Positions 22,506 through 30,775 of a stretch of 31,196 nucleotides of DNA are shown here, piece by piece. The notes under the pieces are model-generated. The model did not search any database. It was not told the DNA's origin and saw only the letters and a list, made by a program, of their open reading frames with translations. Each line of letters begins with the position of its first letter. Position 1 is the stretch's first letter. Both the position numbers and the translations under genes were made by a program. The stretch is from assembly GCA_964402115.1 (NCBI GenBank), contig CAYOBW010000055.1:1-31196 (forward strand). Reading direction: 5' to 3'. The DNA comes from CAYOBW01 sp964402115. GTDB taxonomy: Bacteria > Verrucomicrobiota > Kiritimatiellia > UBA8416 > CAYOBW01.

Positions 22506-24605
22506 TCACTTTCCGCCCGGCAAGCGCTCGAGTGCCCGCTTGGCGGCTTGCGGGTTTTGGCGGCGCACGGCTTCCGCGATCTTGCGCACGGCGGCCTCCG
22601 CTTCCGCGCGTACGGCGGTGTTCGTGAGCTGCGGGAGTGCCAGGTCCAGCGCACCGGGTTGCGTGGCGCCGCCGAGGGCGCCGAGGACCAGGCGGCTCTC
22701 GTCGGGGGTCCGGCTCGCGTTCAGCAGCTGGCGGTAGCGCTCGAGGGACTCGGGCCCGGGCTTGGCGTTCTGTTCCTGCGCCAGGCGCACCAGCCCGCGC
22801 AACGCCAGCACGCGGTACGCGTCCTTCTCCGGCTGCTGGAAGACACCCCAGATGGGTGCCCAAGCCGCAGCATCCGGCCACTCCGTGAGCGTTCGCACCG
22901 CCGCGTCGCGCACCTTGACCTCCGGATCCTGCCGGGCCGCTTGCACGGCCTCCAACAGCGCGGGTGACGGGGCCGCCCGGCATAGCCGCAGGACGGTGCA
23001 GCGGGCTTCCTGGGCGGTGGCACGGGGCAGGGCCTTCTGGAGTATCGCCGCGCGCGCCTCCAGGGGCTCGAGCTTCCCCAGCGCCTTCAGCACGGCGCCC
23101 TCCAGGTCGCTCCGCAGCTCGGCGGTCTTGAGGGCCAGCAGCCTGTCGAGGAGGGCCGGCGCTTCGTCGGCCGCCGCGAGGTCGCCCACAGCTTTGCAGG
23201 CTGCGTGCGCGCTGGCCATATCGGCCCCGTCAACGACGGCCAGGAGGGCGGGCCACGCGGTGCGGCTGCCGCGCCGGGCGAGGACGCCTATCAGCGTGCG
23301 CTGCGCCTCGCCCGCGGCCCGTTGCATGGCCTCCGCCAGCGCGAGGTCGGTCTGCGCGCCGCCGGGCAGCTGCTGCAGGGCCTGCTCGGCGAGGGTGCGC
23401 ACAGCCGCGTTCGTGGCCGTGGTCAGCGTCTGGTAGAGCAGCGGCACGCTGGAGGCGTCGCCCAGCCGGCATAGTGCGGCCAACCCCGCCGCGCGGCTGG
23501 CGGCATGCGTGCCCTGGATGAGGGCAGCCGCGAGCGGCAGTACCGCCGGTTCGCCGACGTCGGCCAGCCCTTCGACGAGCAGCGCCTGCGTGTCGCCCGG
23601 CAGCCTGGCCAGGCCGTCGATCACGGCCCGACGGCCCGGCGAACCGAGCAGGCGGATGTGCGCCAGGGCCGCCGACCGGGCGTCGGCATCTTCGCCGGCC
23701 ACCCACTCCAGCACGCGCGAGGCCGCGGCGTCGCCGGCGCACGCAAGCTGCCCGCGCAGCGCGCCGCAGCGCACCGACCGGGGCCAGGCGGGTTGCGCAA
23801 GCTCGCCGTAGAGCGTCTCCGCCTCGGCCTTGCGCCCTTCCGCCAGCCAGCGGGCGGCCTGTTTCAGGCTCGCGTCGCCGGCAAACACGCGGGCCGCCTC
23901 CGGCGCGGCCTTCGCGGCGGGCGGCACGGCATCGCCGCCGATCAGGCCGAGCGCATCCAGCGCGGCTTCGGCAAGGCGCGCGTCAGCGCTGTTCGCGAGC
24001 CGGACGATGGCGGGCAGGCTGGCCGTATCGCGGCGTGCCCCGAGCGCCAGTGCCAGCGCCGCCTGCCACGCGGCGTTGGTTGTGCCTGCCAGGGCATCCC
24101 GCAGCGCGGTGGAGGCGGCGGGAGCCGGGTTGACCTGGAGCGCCGCGCGCGCGTCCTCGCGCAGGCGTTCGTCCGGGGCCTGCAGCAAGGCCGCCAACGC
24201 CGCGACACTTTCCGCGTCGCCGATCAGTCGGAGCTGGCGCACGAGGCACGCCTGCACGGGTGCAGGCGTGGCCGGAACCAGGCGCGCGGCGCATGCCTGG
24301 CCGCAGGCGGCACGCTCCGCCCCGGCGTTCGGGCGTCCGGCGTGGTGGACCAGTGTCTCCAGTGCCAGGAGCGCCTGGTCGCTCGTGTTCGTGGCCAGCC
24401 CCGGGATGAGGGCGTCGACCGCCGCCGCGTACGCGGCCGCGACCTGCGCCGGTGCGGTCTGCGCGGTCAGGGCGGCGACAGCCGGATCGAGCGCGGTCCC
24501 GGGCGCGTCGGCCCGTTTGGCCGGGCGTTCGTTGCGGGGAGCCGCACACAGAGAGGTGGCGCTCAAGGCCAGAAGCGTAATCGTCAGCATGGTCAGGTGT
24601 TGCAT
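22506..24605 (-). CDS. Secreted HEAT-repeat protein
   Basis: This 699-residue protein has an N-terminal signal peptide (residues ~1-22, hydrophobic TMLTITLLALSATSLCAA). The rest is almost entirely α-helical HEAT-type repeats of ~30 residues. They can be seen as recurring patterns such as LRLIGDAESVAALAALLQ, RLREDARAAL, EGLADVGEPAVLPLAAAL and DPEVKVRDAAVRTLTEW. It has no catalytic motif. HEAT proteins are scaffolds for protein-protein contacts, and secreted versions beside Gfo/Idh/MocA oxidoreductases are common in PVC bacteria. It is the last of six same-strand genes, 24 nt after the oxidoreductase, with AAGGA upstream of the ATG. Composition is very Ala-rich. Binding partner unknown. Confidence 0.88.
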   Translation of the reverse strand: MQHLTMLTITLLALSATSLCAAPRNERPAKRADAPGTALDPAVAALTAQTAPAQVAAAYAAAVDALIPGLATNTSDQALLALETLVHHAGRPNAGAERAACGQACAARLVPATPAPVQACLVRQLRLIGDAESVAALAALLQAPDERLREDARAALQVNPAPAASTALRDALAGTTNAAWQAALALALGARRDTASLPAIVRLANSADARLAEAALDALGLIGGDAVPPAAKAAPEAARVFAGDASLKQAARWLAEGRKAEAETLYGELAQPAWPRSVRCGALRGQLACAGDAAASRVLEWVAGEDADARSAALAHIRLLGSPGRRAVIDGLARLPGDTQALLVEGLADVGEPAVLPLAAALIQGTHAASRAAGLAALCRLGDASSVPLLYQTLTTATNAAVRTLAEQALQQLPGGAQTDLALAEAMQRAAGEAQRTLIGVLARRGSRTAWPALLAVVDGADMASAHAACKAVGDLAAADEAPALLDRLLALKTAELRSDLEGAVLKALGKLEPLEARAAILQKALPRATAQEARCTVLRLCRAAPSPALLEAVQAARQDPEVKVRDAAVRTLTEWPDAAAWAPIWGVFQQPEKDAYRVLALRGLVRLAQEQNAKPGPESLERYRQLLNASRTPDESRLVLGALGGATQPGALDLALPQLTNTAVRAEAEAAVRKIAEAVRRQNPQAAKRALERLPGGK

Positions 24606-24629
24606 AACGTGGATTCCTTATCCGGGAGC

Positions 24630-25871
24630 TCAGACCAGGTGCCAGGGGGCGCGGGAGGGACGTTCCAGCCAGCGGCTGGCTTCGGGGTCGCCAACGATCT
24701 CCTCCTTGACCGGGTCCCACCGCAGCGGGCGATTGAGCCAGATGGCGATGTTGCCCAGGTGACAGTGGCTGACGGTGCGATGCGCCACCTCGACATGCCG
24801 GAAGGGGCGCTGCCGGGTCCGCACACAGTGCAGGAAGTCGCCGAGAATGCCGCCGCTGCCCCGGTAGTTCGGGATCGAGATGGTGGGCGCGGCCAACCGG
24901 CGCGCGGAACCGCCGTCGATTTCGCCTTGTGTGCCGCGGAAGGTCAGGATGCCGCCCTTGCCTCCGCCGTGGTAGATGCGCACGCCGTTGGCGAAGATGT
25001 AGGTCAGCCGCGCGTGCTCCTTGCCGTCGGGGGGGATGATCTCGACTGGTCCGGTGTCCTGCAGGTTGCAGGCGAACAGCGCACCGCCGAAGCCATGCGC
25101 GCCCCAGTCGGTCATGCCGCCGCCGGAATAGTCGCGCCACGCGCGGAAGTTGAGCAGTTGGCTGTTGAAAGGCACCCACGGGGCAGGGCCCAGCCAGAGG
25201 TCCCAGTCCAGGCCCTCGGGCACGGGTTGCGCGGGCAGATGGCTCGGGCGGGAGGGGCCGGCGACGTTGACCCAGACCTCCTGCACCTCGCCGATGGCGC
25301 CGCCGCGCACCATGCGGTGAAACCAGTTGTAGTCCTGCCAGACCCGCTGGCTGCCGCCCGAGTAGACGCGCCCCGTCCGCTGCACGACATCGGCCAGCAG
25401 GCGTCCCTCGCGCACCGTCAGCGTTTCCGGTTTCTCGCTGAACACGTCCTTGCCGTGGCGCATGGCGTCGATGGCGATGGGAACGTGCCAGTGATCCGGC
25501 GTGCCGATCAGGATGGCGTCCAGATCCGGCCGCCGGGTGATCTCGCGGAAATCGTTGCAGGCGGTGCAGCCGTTCGCGCCATACGCCTGGTTGACCGCGT
25601 CCCGCGCGCGTTCGCGGTTGTTCCGTCGCACATCGCAGACCGCCACAACCTGCGCCTCGGGGTAGCCGCAGAGCGATCGCGTGTTTCCGGAGCCGCGCCC
25701 CCCGACGCCGATGCTGCCGACGGTAATCCGGTTGGCGGGCGACGGGCGTCCATCGCGCCCCAGCGCCGAGGCCGGGATGAACGCCGGGGCGGCCATAGCG
25801 GCCAATGCCGTCCTCAGCAGACCCCGGCGGGTGATGGCTTTTGCTGAGGCGTCGCTCCTGTGAGTGTCCAT
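24630..25871 (-). CDS. Tat-exported Gfo/Idh/MocA family oxidoreductase
   Basis: This 413-residue protein begins with a twin-arginine signal (TRRGLLRT, Arg15-Arg16, then a hydrophobic Ala/Pro stretch), so it is exported folded with its cofactor. The Rossmann NAD(P)-binding loop is GVGGRG (55-60), and the catalytic-lysine motif EKP is at 146-148 in FSEKPETLTV. The C-terminal α/β domain contains the WGAHGFGGALFA segment and SGGILGDFLHCVRTRQRP. Relatives act on sugars or sugar derivatives; in PVC bacteria many are periplasmic and several are linked to 3-keto-sugar chemistry. The substrate here is unknown. GGGAG lies upstream of the ATG. It is 24 nt before the HEAT gene and 19 nt after the peptidase gene. 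Confidence 0.93.
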   Translation of the reverse strand: MDTHRSDASAKAITRRGLLRTALAAMAAPAFIPASALGRDGRPSPANRITVGSIGVGGRGSGNTRSLCGYPEAQVVAVCDVRRNNRERARDAVNQAYGANGCTACNDFREITRRPDLDAILIGTPDHWHVPIAIDAMRHGKDVFSEKPETLTVREGRLLADVVQRTGRVYSGGSQRVWQDYNWFHRMVRGGAIGEVQEVWVNVAGPSRPSHLPAQPVPEGLDWDLWLGPAPWVPFNSQLLNFRAWRDYSGGGMTDWGAHGFGGALFACNLQDTGPVEIIPPDGKEHARLTYIFANGVRIYHGGGKGGILTFRGTQGEIDGGSARRLAAPTISIPNYRGSGGILGDFLHCVRTRQRPFRHVEVAHRTVSHCHLGNIAIWLNRPLRWDPVKEEIVGDPEASRWLERPSRAPWHLV

Positions 25872-25890
25872 GGTGTCTCCCTCGGTGTCG

Positions 25891-27336
25891 TTACGGGAAC
25901 TGCAGGTCGAGGACGAATTTCTCCCACTTACGCTGGAAGGCGATCATGTCCGGCTCGTCCAACACGGCCTTCAGGGTGGCGTAGCCGCTCGGGTCCTTCG
26001 CGCAGTCGGCCTTGAAGCGGCGATAGTACGCGCCCAGCAATCCCTTCTCCTGCAAGTAGTAACACAGATAGCGCGCATGCGCGTAGTGCGTTCCCGCGGC
26101 GTCGGCGTAGAACGCGCCCCTCGTCGTGTGAGTCAGTTCGTCGAAAGACGACAGGCGCTGCTTCCTGACGGCCTGCTGCAGGCCCGCGAGCCGCCAGTTG
26201 GTCAGCCCCCAAATGCGGTCGCCTTTGCCCGTGGACTGTTCGTAGAGCGAGGCCAGCCCTTCGTTGAACCAGGCCGGGCAGGCCGGGAAATCGGCGTCAA
26301 TGAAGGGGTGGACGATCTCGTGCACCAGGGTTCCCCCGCCCGTGGCGATGTTCATGATCAAGGCGCTGTGTTCCGTGGAACTGTAGCCGAAGGGGGTCGT
26401 GGGTTCGTCGCCGAAGATGGACCGGGTGTGTTTCTCGTAGCTCCCCTTGTCCTTGAACAGCCAGATGTCGATGATGTGCGAGGGGTCCGTCTCGAAGTAG
26501 GCCGCCTTGAGTCGCGTCACGGCCCAGCGGACCGTCTGCTCGGCACGGAGCCGCACCACTCCCAGGGTCTCGTCCCCGATCACCACAAACGGCCGCTCGA
26601 GCACGACCGCAAAATCCGTGCCGGGAAGCTTTCGCTTCAGTTCCATCATGTGCTGGGCGTAATCCGCCGCCGTGAAGCCCTGCCGCCGCGGCGCCGCCGG
26701 AGGGGGTCGGCTCGATTCCAGCCGCAGGCGGATCACGGTCCAGCGGTTGGTGTCGTACTTGAGGGGCCAGCAATCCAGGAACTTCTGCCGCGGCATCTGG
26801 CGATAGGCCCCGCCGGCGGCAGCCGGCTCGTGGTAGATCACCACGTTGGTTTGCGCATCGTAGCCCAGCACCAGTCGGAAGTGCTCCGTGGCGTCCTGCC
26901 CGGTGCCCGTCCGCATGCACACGATCGAAGGCACGCCCTTCGTCAGATCGGCGTGCAGTGCCGCGAAGTGCGCCTCCAGCTCGGCTGGCGCCCGGTTCGC
27001 GGCAATTTGCGACCACACCGGACCCACGCTGAAGCCGAGTGCCCCAAGGGCCGCCGCCAGCTCCTTCGTGACCGCGCCGCGCCCGAGGAGCGGGTCCACG
27101 CCGGCGGCGTTGAACACATCGTCCTGGGTCAGGGGCGATCCCCGTTTACCCAGGTACATGGCCGCGCACGCTTCGCCGCAGAAGTCCGTTTTCTGGCACA
27201 CGTGCGGAACGTCGCGAATCAACACGGATGGCAGCGTGGCGGCCGGTCCGTCCGCGGCGGTCATGAGCAGCAGGGCCAGCGTGCCGCACGCGGCAGCGCC
27301 GGCTCTGCGTCCCGGTCCGCAAAGACAGACGCGCAT
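25891..27336 (-). CDS. Secreted two-domain protein: C39-like cysteine peptidase plus HExxH metallopeptidase
   Basis: This 481-residue protein has a signal-like N-terminus (residues ~12-33). Residues ~38-175 look like a papain-fold C39-type peptidase: QKTDFCGEACAAMYL places Gln48 and Cys53 as oxyanion and nucleophile residues, and EHFRLVLGYD supplies His152, followed by a VIYHEP strand. The C-terminal half has a zinc-metallopeptidase motif HEIVH (339-343) and NEG with Glu359, the gluzincin ligand pattern of MA/DUF1570-like proteins, in PAWFNEGLASLYE. Both active sites look intact. The ATG at 27336 follows a GGAGGG site; the frame extends upstream to 27438 without one. The combination is unusual. 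Peptidase or envelope-processing activity is inferred only from motifs. Confidence 0.82.
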   Translation of the reverse strand: MRVCLCGPGRRAGAAACGTLALLLMTAADGPAATLPSVLIRDVPHVCQKTDFCGEACAAMYLGKRGSPLTQDDVFNAAGVDPLLGRGAVTKELAAALGALGFSVGPVWSQIAANRAPAELEAHFAALHADLTKGVPSIVCMRTGTGQDATEHFRLVLGYDAQTNVVIYHEPAAAGGAYRQMPRQKFLDCWPLKYDTNRWTVIRLRLESSRPPPAAPRRQGFTAADYAQHMMELKRKLPGTDFAVVLERPFVVIGDETLGVVRLRAEQTVRWAVTRLKAAYFETDPSHIIDIWLFKDKGSYEKHTRSIFGDEPTTPFGYSSTEHSALIMNIATGGGTLVHEIVHPFIDADFPACPAWFNEGLASLYEQSTGKGDRIWGLTNWRLAGLQQAVRKQRLSSFDELTHTTRGAFYADAAGTHYAHARYLCYYLQEKGLLGAYYRRFKADCAKDPSGYATLKAVLDEPDMIAFQRKWEKFVLDLQFP

Positions 27337-27367
27337 GCCGCCCTCCGTTCCCGCCTCGTTCCCCGTG

Positions 27368-28984
27368 CTACTCCATGGTGAACCACTGCACTTCGACGCG
27401 GCGGTCGGCGTCCGGCCCCTTGCCGGTGGGTTCGTCAATGCCGACGCCCTGCGCCTCGAGGCGGGCCGCGTCGATCTGGTGGCGGTCCTGCAGGAGTTGC
27501 TTCAACTCCCCGCAGCGGGCCTTCGAGAGGTTCTTCAGCACCATCCGCGTCTCGCGCACCTTGGCCTCGCCGCCCTCGCGGCGGAACTGCTCGACCATGG
27601 AGCCGTCGGCGTGGCCACGCAGCAGGACCACCGAGCCGGGGCTGACCTTGAGCAGCTGCGCGATGGCGGCCAGGTTCGCGATGTTGTCCTTGTTGGCGAT
27701 GTCGAGCTTGCTGGAGTTCGGGCGGAAGTAAAACCGGATGTCGCGCTTGAGCAGGGCCTCGTCTTCGAGCGGGTTCTTTTCCGCCCCCCCGGTCTTGGCC
27801 CGCAGCGGGGTGATGGCGGCCTTCTGGTCCTTGTAGGGCGCCTGTCCGGCCAGCGCCTGCAGCGCCCCCGTCAGCTGCAGCCGGGCCGGGTCGGCGGCCT
27901 TGCCGACCAGCGCGTCGCCGTACACGTAGCGGGCCGTTTCGTAGATGTACTCGAAGCTGCCGGCGGAATCGAGCTGCCCGCTGAAGAACGCCAGGCTCTC
28001 CGGCACGTTGGCCAGGTGCACCTTCGCCAGCTCGGCCCGGGCCTCGTCCTTCTCCCACTTGAACGCCTTGGCGATGGTCTCCAGGTACTTGTCGGGCTCG
28101 GCGCGCACGCGCAGGTTGCCGTCCATCAGGCCCGCGACCAACCCCTTCACGATCTCCGGGTTCTTCGCGGCGAAGGCGCGGTTGAGGACGAGGATGTCCG
28201 CGATGATCAGGAGGTTGCGGTTGCTGACCAGCACGCGGGCCTTGCCCTGGCTCCCCTCCGCCACCTCGGTTGTCTTGGGCGCCCAGGTCACGCACCCGGC
28301 GATGCGGTTGCGGCCGGCCTTGACGTCGCGCAGGAAGAGGTCGCCCGCGCCGAAGGCGTCGGCGCAGTAAACGAGGTTGATCTTCGCCGCGTCCGGCTTG
28401 GCGCGCAGGTCGGGCAGTGCGTTCACGCCCAGCCCGGCTTCCTGGGCGAGGTAGCGGATGAAGAAATCCGCCTCGCTGAACTGGCAGCTGGCGACGACCT
28501 TGCCCTGCAGGTCGTTGATGCGCTGGATCTCGCTGCGCACGACGATGCCGTCGGCCCCGCGCGAGAAGCCGATCAGCGCCGGGACGGCGACGTCGAACTG
28601 CGCGCCGTACGCGCCGAGCAGGTCCGCGGTCGTGGCCGCGGCGCCCACGCGCCCGCTGTTGAGGCCGCTCCAGTTCTCCTCCTCGATCAGCGTGATGCGC
28701 ACCTTGAAGCCGTGCTGCTTGAAGAAGACCGAGTCTTCGCTGGGCTGCAGCCCCCCGTTGGCCACGATCAGGCCGGCGTAGCCCGCGTACTCGCTGAGCT
28801 CGAGATCGAGGACGCCGTCCTTCATCGTGTACTCGGCGGCGGCCTTGAGCTTGGGGATCTCCGTGCGCGTCTCGACCAGTTCGGCGTCTTCGGTGAGCGT
28901 GTCGGCCGCGCGGGCGGCGACGAGTCCTCCCGCCAGGGCGGTGAGGGCCAGCAGGTGCAGGAACGGTTTGCGGCTGTGTGGCAT
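27368..28984 (-). CDS. Substrate-binding-protein / OmpA-domain fusion
   Basis: This 538-residue exported protein has a signal peptide (residues 1-27, ending ARA|AD). Residues ~60-330 resemble an ABC-type periplasmic substrate-binding protein of the NMT1/SsuA or phosphate-binding kind (AGYAGLIVANGGL, NSGRVGAAATTADLLGAYG, INDLQGKVVASCQFSEADFFIRYLA in pieces). Residues ~416-538 are an OmpA-like peptidoglycan-binding domain (IRFYFRPNSSKLD, RGHADGSM, DRRVEVQWF). The two diaminopimelate-contacting positions are conserved as Asp460 (HAD) and Arg490 (LSKAR), but the loop between them is about 15 residues longer than usual. No permease or ATPase gene is nearby, so sensing or scaffolding at the wall is more likely than transport. 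A GGGAG site precedes the ATG. Confidence 0.87.
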   Translation of the reverse strand: MPHSRKPFLHLLALTALAGGLVAARAADTLTEDAELVETRTEIPKLKAAAEYTMKDGVLDLELSEYAGYAGLIVANGGLQPSEDSVFFKQHGFKVRITLIEEENWSGLNSGRVGAAATTADLLGAYGAQFDVAVPALIGFSRGADGIVVRSEIQRINDLQGKVVASCQFSEADFFIRYLAQEAGLGVNALPDLRAKPDAAKINLVYCADAFGAGDLFLRDVKAGRNRIAGCVTWAPKTTEVAEGSQGKARVLVSNRNLLIIADILVLNRAFAAKNPEIVKGLVAGLMDGNLRVRAEPDKYLETIAKAFKWEKDEARAELAKVHLANVPESLAFFSGQLDSAGSFEYIYETARYVYGDALVGKAADPARLQLTGALQALAGQAPYKDQKAAITPLRAKTGGAEKNPLEDEALLKRDIRFYFRPNSSKLDIANKDNIANLAAIAQLLKVSPGSVVLLRGHADGSMVEQFRREGGEAKVRETRMVLKNLSKARCGELKQLLQDRHQIDAARLEAQGVGIDEPTGKGPDADRRVEVQWFTME

Positions 28985-29030
28985 GACGGTGCTCCCGGTT
29001 GCGCGGGCGGCGGGGCGGACCTTCGCCCCG

Positions 29031-29813
29031 CTACTCCGCTTTTCTCAGAAAACGATCCACTTCCATGCGGGCCTTGTCCTCGGCCGTGACCACGGGCACG
29101 GTGACGAGGCTCTCGTCGGCCATCTGGCGCAGCGCCTGGGCGAAGGAGGCGATCTCCCCCTCGGTGCGGCGCAGGTCGGATAACTCCTCCACCCCCTGGC
29201 TGACGCGGATGCGTTCGAGGTCGAGGGCGATCTTCTCGCGCAGGCGTCGCAGCTGCTCCTGATCCTTGCGCAGGGCGAGGGCCGCCCCGTCCAGCCGCTC
29301 CGACGCCTGCCGGTACTCGTTCGCCATCGGCCGGCGGTCCTCGACATAGCGGGCCGTCTGCTCGGTCACGACCCGGGCGCGCGCGGCGTCGAACGACTGG
29401 CCGCCCACGACCACCGGCCAGCGGTCCTCGTCATCCGCGCGCTGCACGGCCTGCTGCATGCGGCGGTTGAGGTTCTCGACGTCCTTGAGGTTCTGGTCGA
29501 AGTCCTTGCGCTTGATCTCGATCTCGGAGAGTCGTGCGTTGATGCGCTTGAGACGGTTCTCGCGATCGGCGATCTGTCCGGCCACTTTCTGGTCCGCCCA
29601 CTTGAGGTAGCCGGAGGGGTCCTGCGTGATCTCCTCCGCCGTCCACGTGCGGTCGGGTACGGGCGCCGGCGTGGCGGCGGCAGGCCGGGGTGGGGGCGGG
29701 GGCTCCCACCGGCAGCCCGCGCACAGGCCCACGAGGGCCGCTAACGCGAGGACGCGCACCAGCGATTCCCCGCGCCCGGTTGACCGGAAACCTGCCGTGG
29801 CCTGATTCAGCAT
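29031..29813 (-). CDS. Coiled-coil lipoprotein, paralogue of the upstream gene product
   Basis: This 260-residue protein has a lipoprotein signal peptide ending in lipobox LCAGC with Cys34. A Pro-rich spacer (residues ~36-55) follows, then a mostly α-helical, charged coiled-coil (~75-235). Its start, WTAEEITQDPSGYLKW (57-72), matches WTPENIAKDPVNYLNF in the protein encoded just upstream, and both have a later RWPV/QWPV segment, so they are diverged paralogues. No enzyme motif is visible. AGGG lies upstream of the ATG at 29813. It lies 46 nt before the SBP-OmpA gene. A periplasmic, membrane-tethered structural or sensory role is inferred; the family is not one I recognise by name. Confidence 0.82.
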   Translation of the reverse strand: MLNQATAGFRSTGRGESLVRVLALAALVGLCAGCRWEPPPPPRPAAATPAPVPDRTWTAEEITQDPSGYLKWADQKVAGQIADRENRLKRINARLSEIEIKRKDFDQNLKDVENLNRRMQQAVQRADDEDRWPVVVGGQSFDAARARVVTEQTARYVEDRRPMANEYRQASERLDGAALALRKDQEQLRRLREKIALDLERIRVSQGVEELSDLRRTEGEIASFAQALRQMADESLVTVPVVTAEDKARMEVDRFLRKAE

Positions 29814-29846
29814 GCCGTTGCCCTGTGTGCGCCGGAGGCGCCGGCG

Positions 29847-30605
29847 CTAGTTCTGCATGATCTTCGAGAACGCCGCCTCGTCCACCGTCGCCTCGCTGGT
29901 TTTCGCGAGGTCGTCCAGGCTGATCGTGCCCGGTTCCGTCGCCGCCACGCCCAGCACCGAGGTCTGGATGACGGTCTTGATCGAGACGAGACTGTTCTTC
30001 AGTTCGTCGGTGATCTGTTGCACCTTGAGCATCTCGCGGCTGGTGGCGATCTGGGTGAGCTGCTCGCCGGCGCGGTCGCGCGCCTCCTGCACCTTGCCGG
30101 TTTGGGCTTTGAGCTGGGTGACGGCCGCGTCGAGCTTCGTCACGAGCGCGGTCTTGCTCTGGATCTCGCCGGCGAACTTGAGGATCTGGCGCTTGCAGGT
30201 TTCCTGCGTCAGCGAGAGGCTGCGCCACGCGACCGGCCACTGCTTGTCGGTCTCGGCCTTGCGGTAGACTTCCTTGAGCTCGGTCAGCGCCTGCTTGCCC
30301 AGCTCCACCTTGTTCCGGTTGTCCGTCAGCATGCCTTCGATCTGGCCCTGCTTCTGGGCGATGGCGATCTCGCTCGCCTTGAGCTTGATGATCGCCTGCT
30401 GGGTCTCGGTCTCGCAGAAGTTCAGGTAGTTGACGGGATCCTTCGCGATGTTCTCGGGCGTCCACTCCGCGAAGCCCTTGTAGGCCTCCTGCGTGCGGGT
30501 GCGGAACGGGTCGCTCAGGAAGTACGCGACCGCCCCGATCGCCACTACCACCACTGCCAGCGTGACGATAACCTGCACTGCCGAAAAACCGCTCTTGTTC
30601 TTCAT
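29847..30605 (-). CDS. Membrane-anchored coiled-coil protein with prepilin-like N-terminus
   Basis: This 252-residue protein has an N-terminal membrane segment (residues ~7-30) followed by a long helical, coiled-coil domain (~60-215). The first residues, MKNKSGFSAVQVIVTLAVVV, resemble a class III signal peptide (Gly6|Phe7 then a hydrophobic helix), but +5 is Gln11 instead of Glu, so processing is uncertain. WTPENIAKDPVNYLNF (48-63) is shared with the downstream lipoprotein. The ATG at 30605 was chosen because AGGAG lies directly upstream; the frame extends to 30737 without a site. It is the first of six same-strand genes. Function unknown. Confidence 0.82.
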   Translation of the reverse strand: MKNKSGFSAVQVIVTLAVVVVAIGAVAYFLSDPFRTRTQEAYKGFAEWTPENIAKDPVNYLNFCETETQQAIIKLKASEIAIAQKQGQIEGMLTDNRNKVELGKQALTELKEVYRKAETDKQWPVAWRSLSLTQETCKRQILKFAGEIQSKTALVTKLDAAVTQLKAQTGKVQEARDRAGEQLTQIATSREMLKVQQITDELKNSLVSIKTVIQTSVLGVAATEPGTISLDDLAKTSEATVDEAAFSKIMQN

Positions 30606-30727
30606 CGCCGCTTCTCCTCCTGACCGTCCCGCGCGGGGCGCTGGACGCCGTGCCTGTGTCTTCACCCTGCGGCCGTGTCCGTCCGCCCCACGTGCGCGGC
30701 CGGACCGCCATGGCCATCTGGGGTCGG

Positions 30728-30756
30728 ATGGTGACACAGGCGCGCGGCAGGGTCAA
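30728..30756 (-). promoter_or_regulatory. Weak candidate promoter of the minus-strand operon
   Basis: On the minus strand TTGACC (30756-30751, five of six) and CACCAT (30733-30728, three of six) are 17 nt apart. This would start transcription about 115 nt upstream of the coiled-coil gene. The -10 element is poor. Confidence 0.3.
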
Positions 30757-30775
30757 GCGAACATGGACCAACATG

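Noticed and set aside
22535..22558. CCCGC/GCGGG hairpin followed by TTTT on the plus strand, as a terminator for thiD
   Set aside because: The stem is only five base pairs with a ten-base loop and lies inside the HEAT coding sequence, about 150 nt after thiD. Chance is as likely in this GC-rich gene.
23505..25847. 780-codon plus-strand frame opposite the HEAT and oxidoreductase genes
   Set aside because: It spans two well-supported minus-strand genes and has low-complexity Arg/Gly/Ala composition without motifs.
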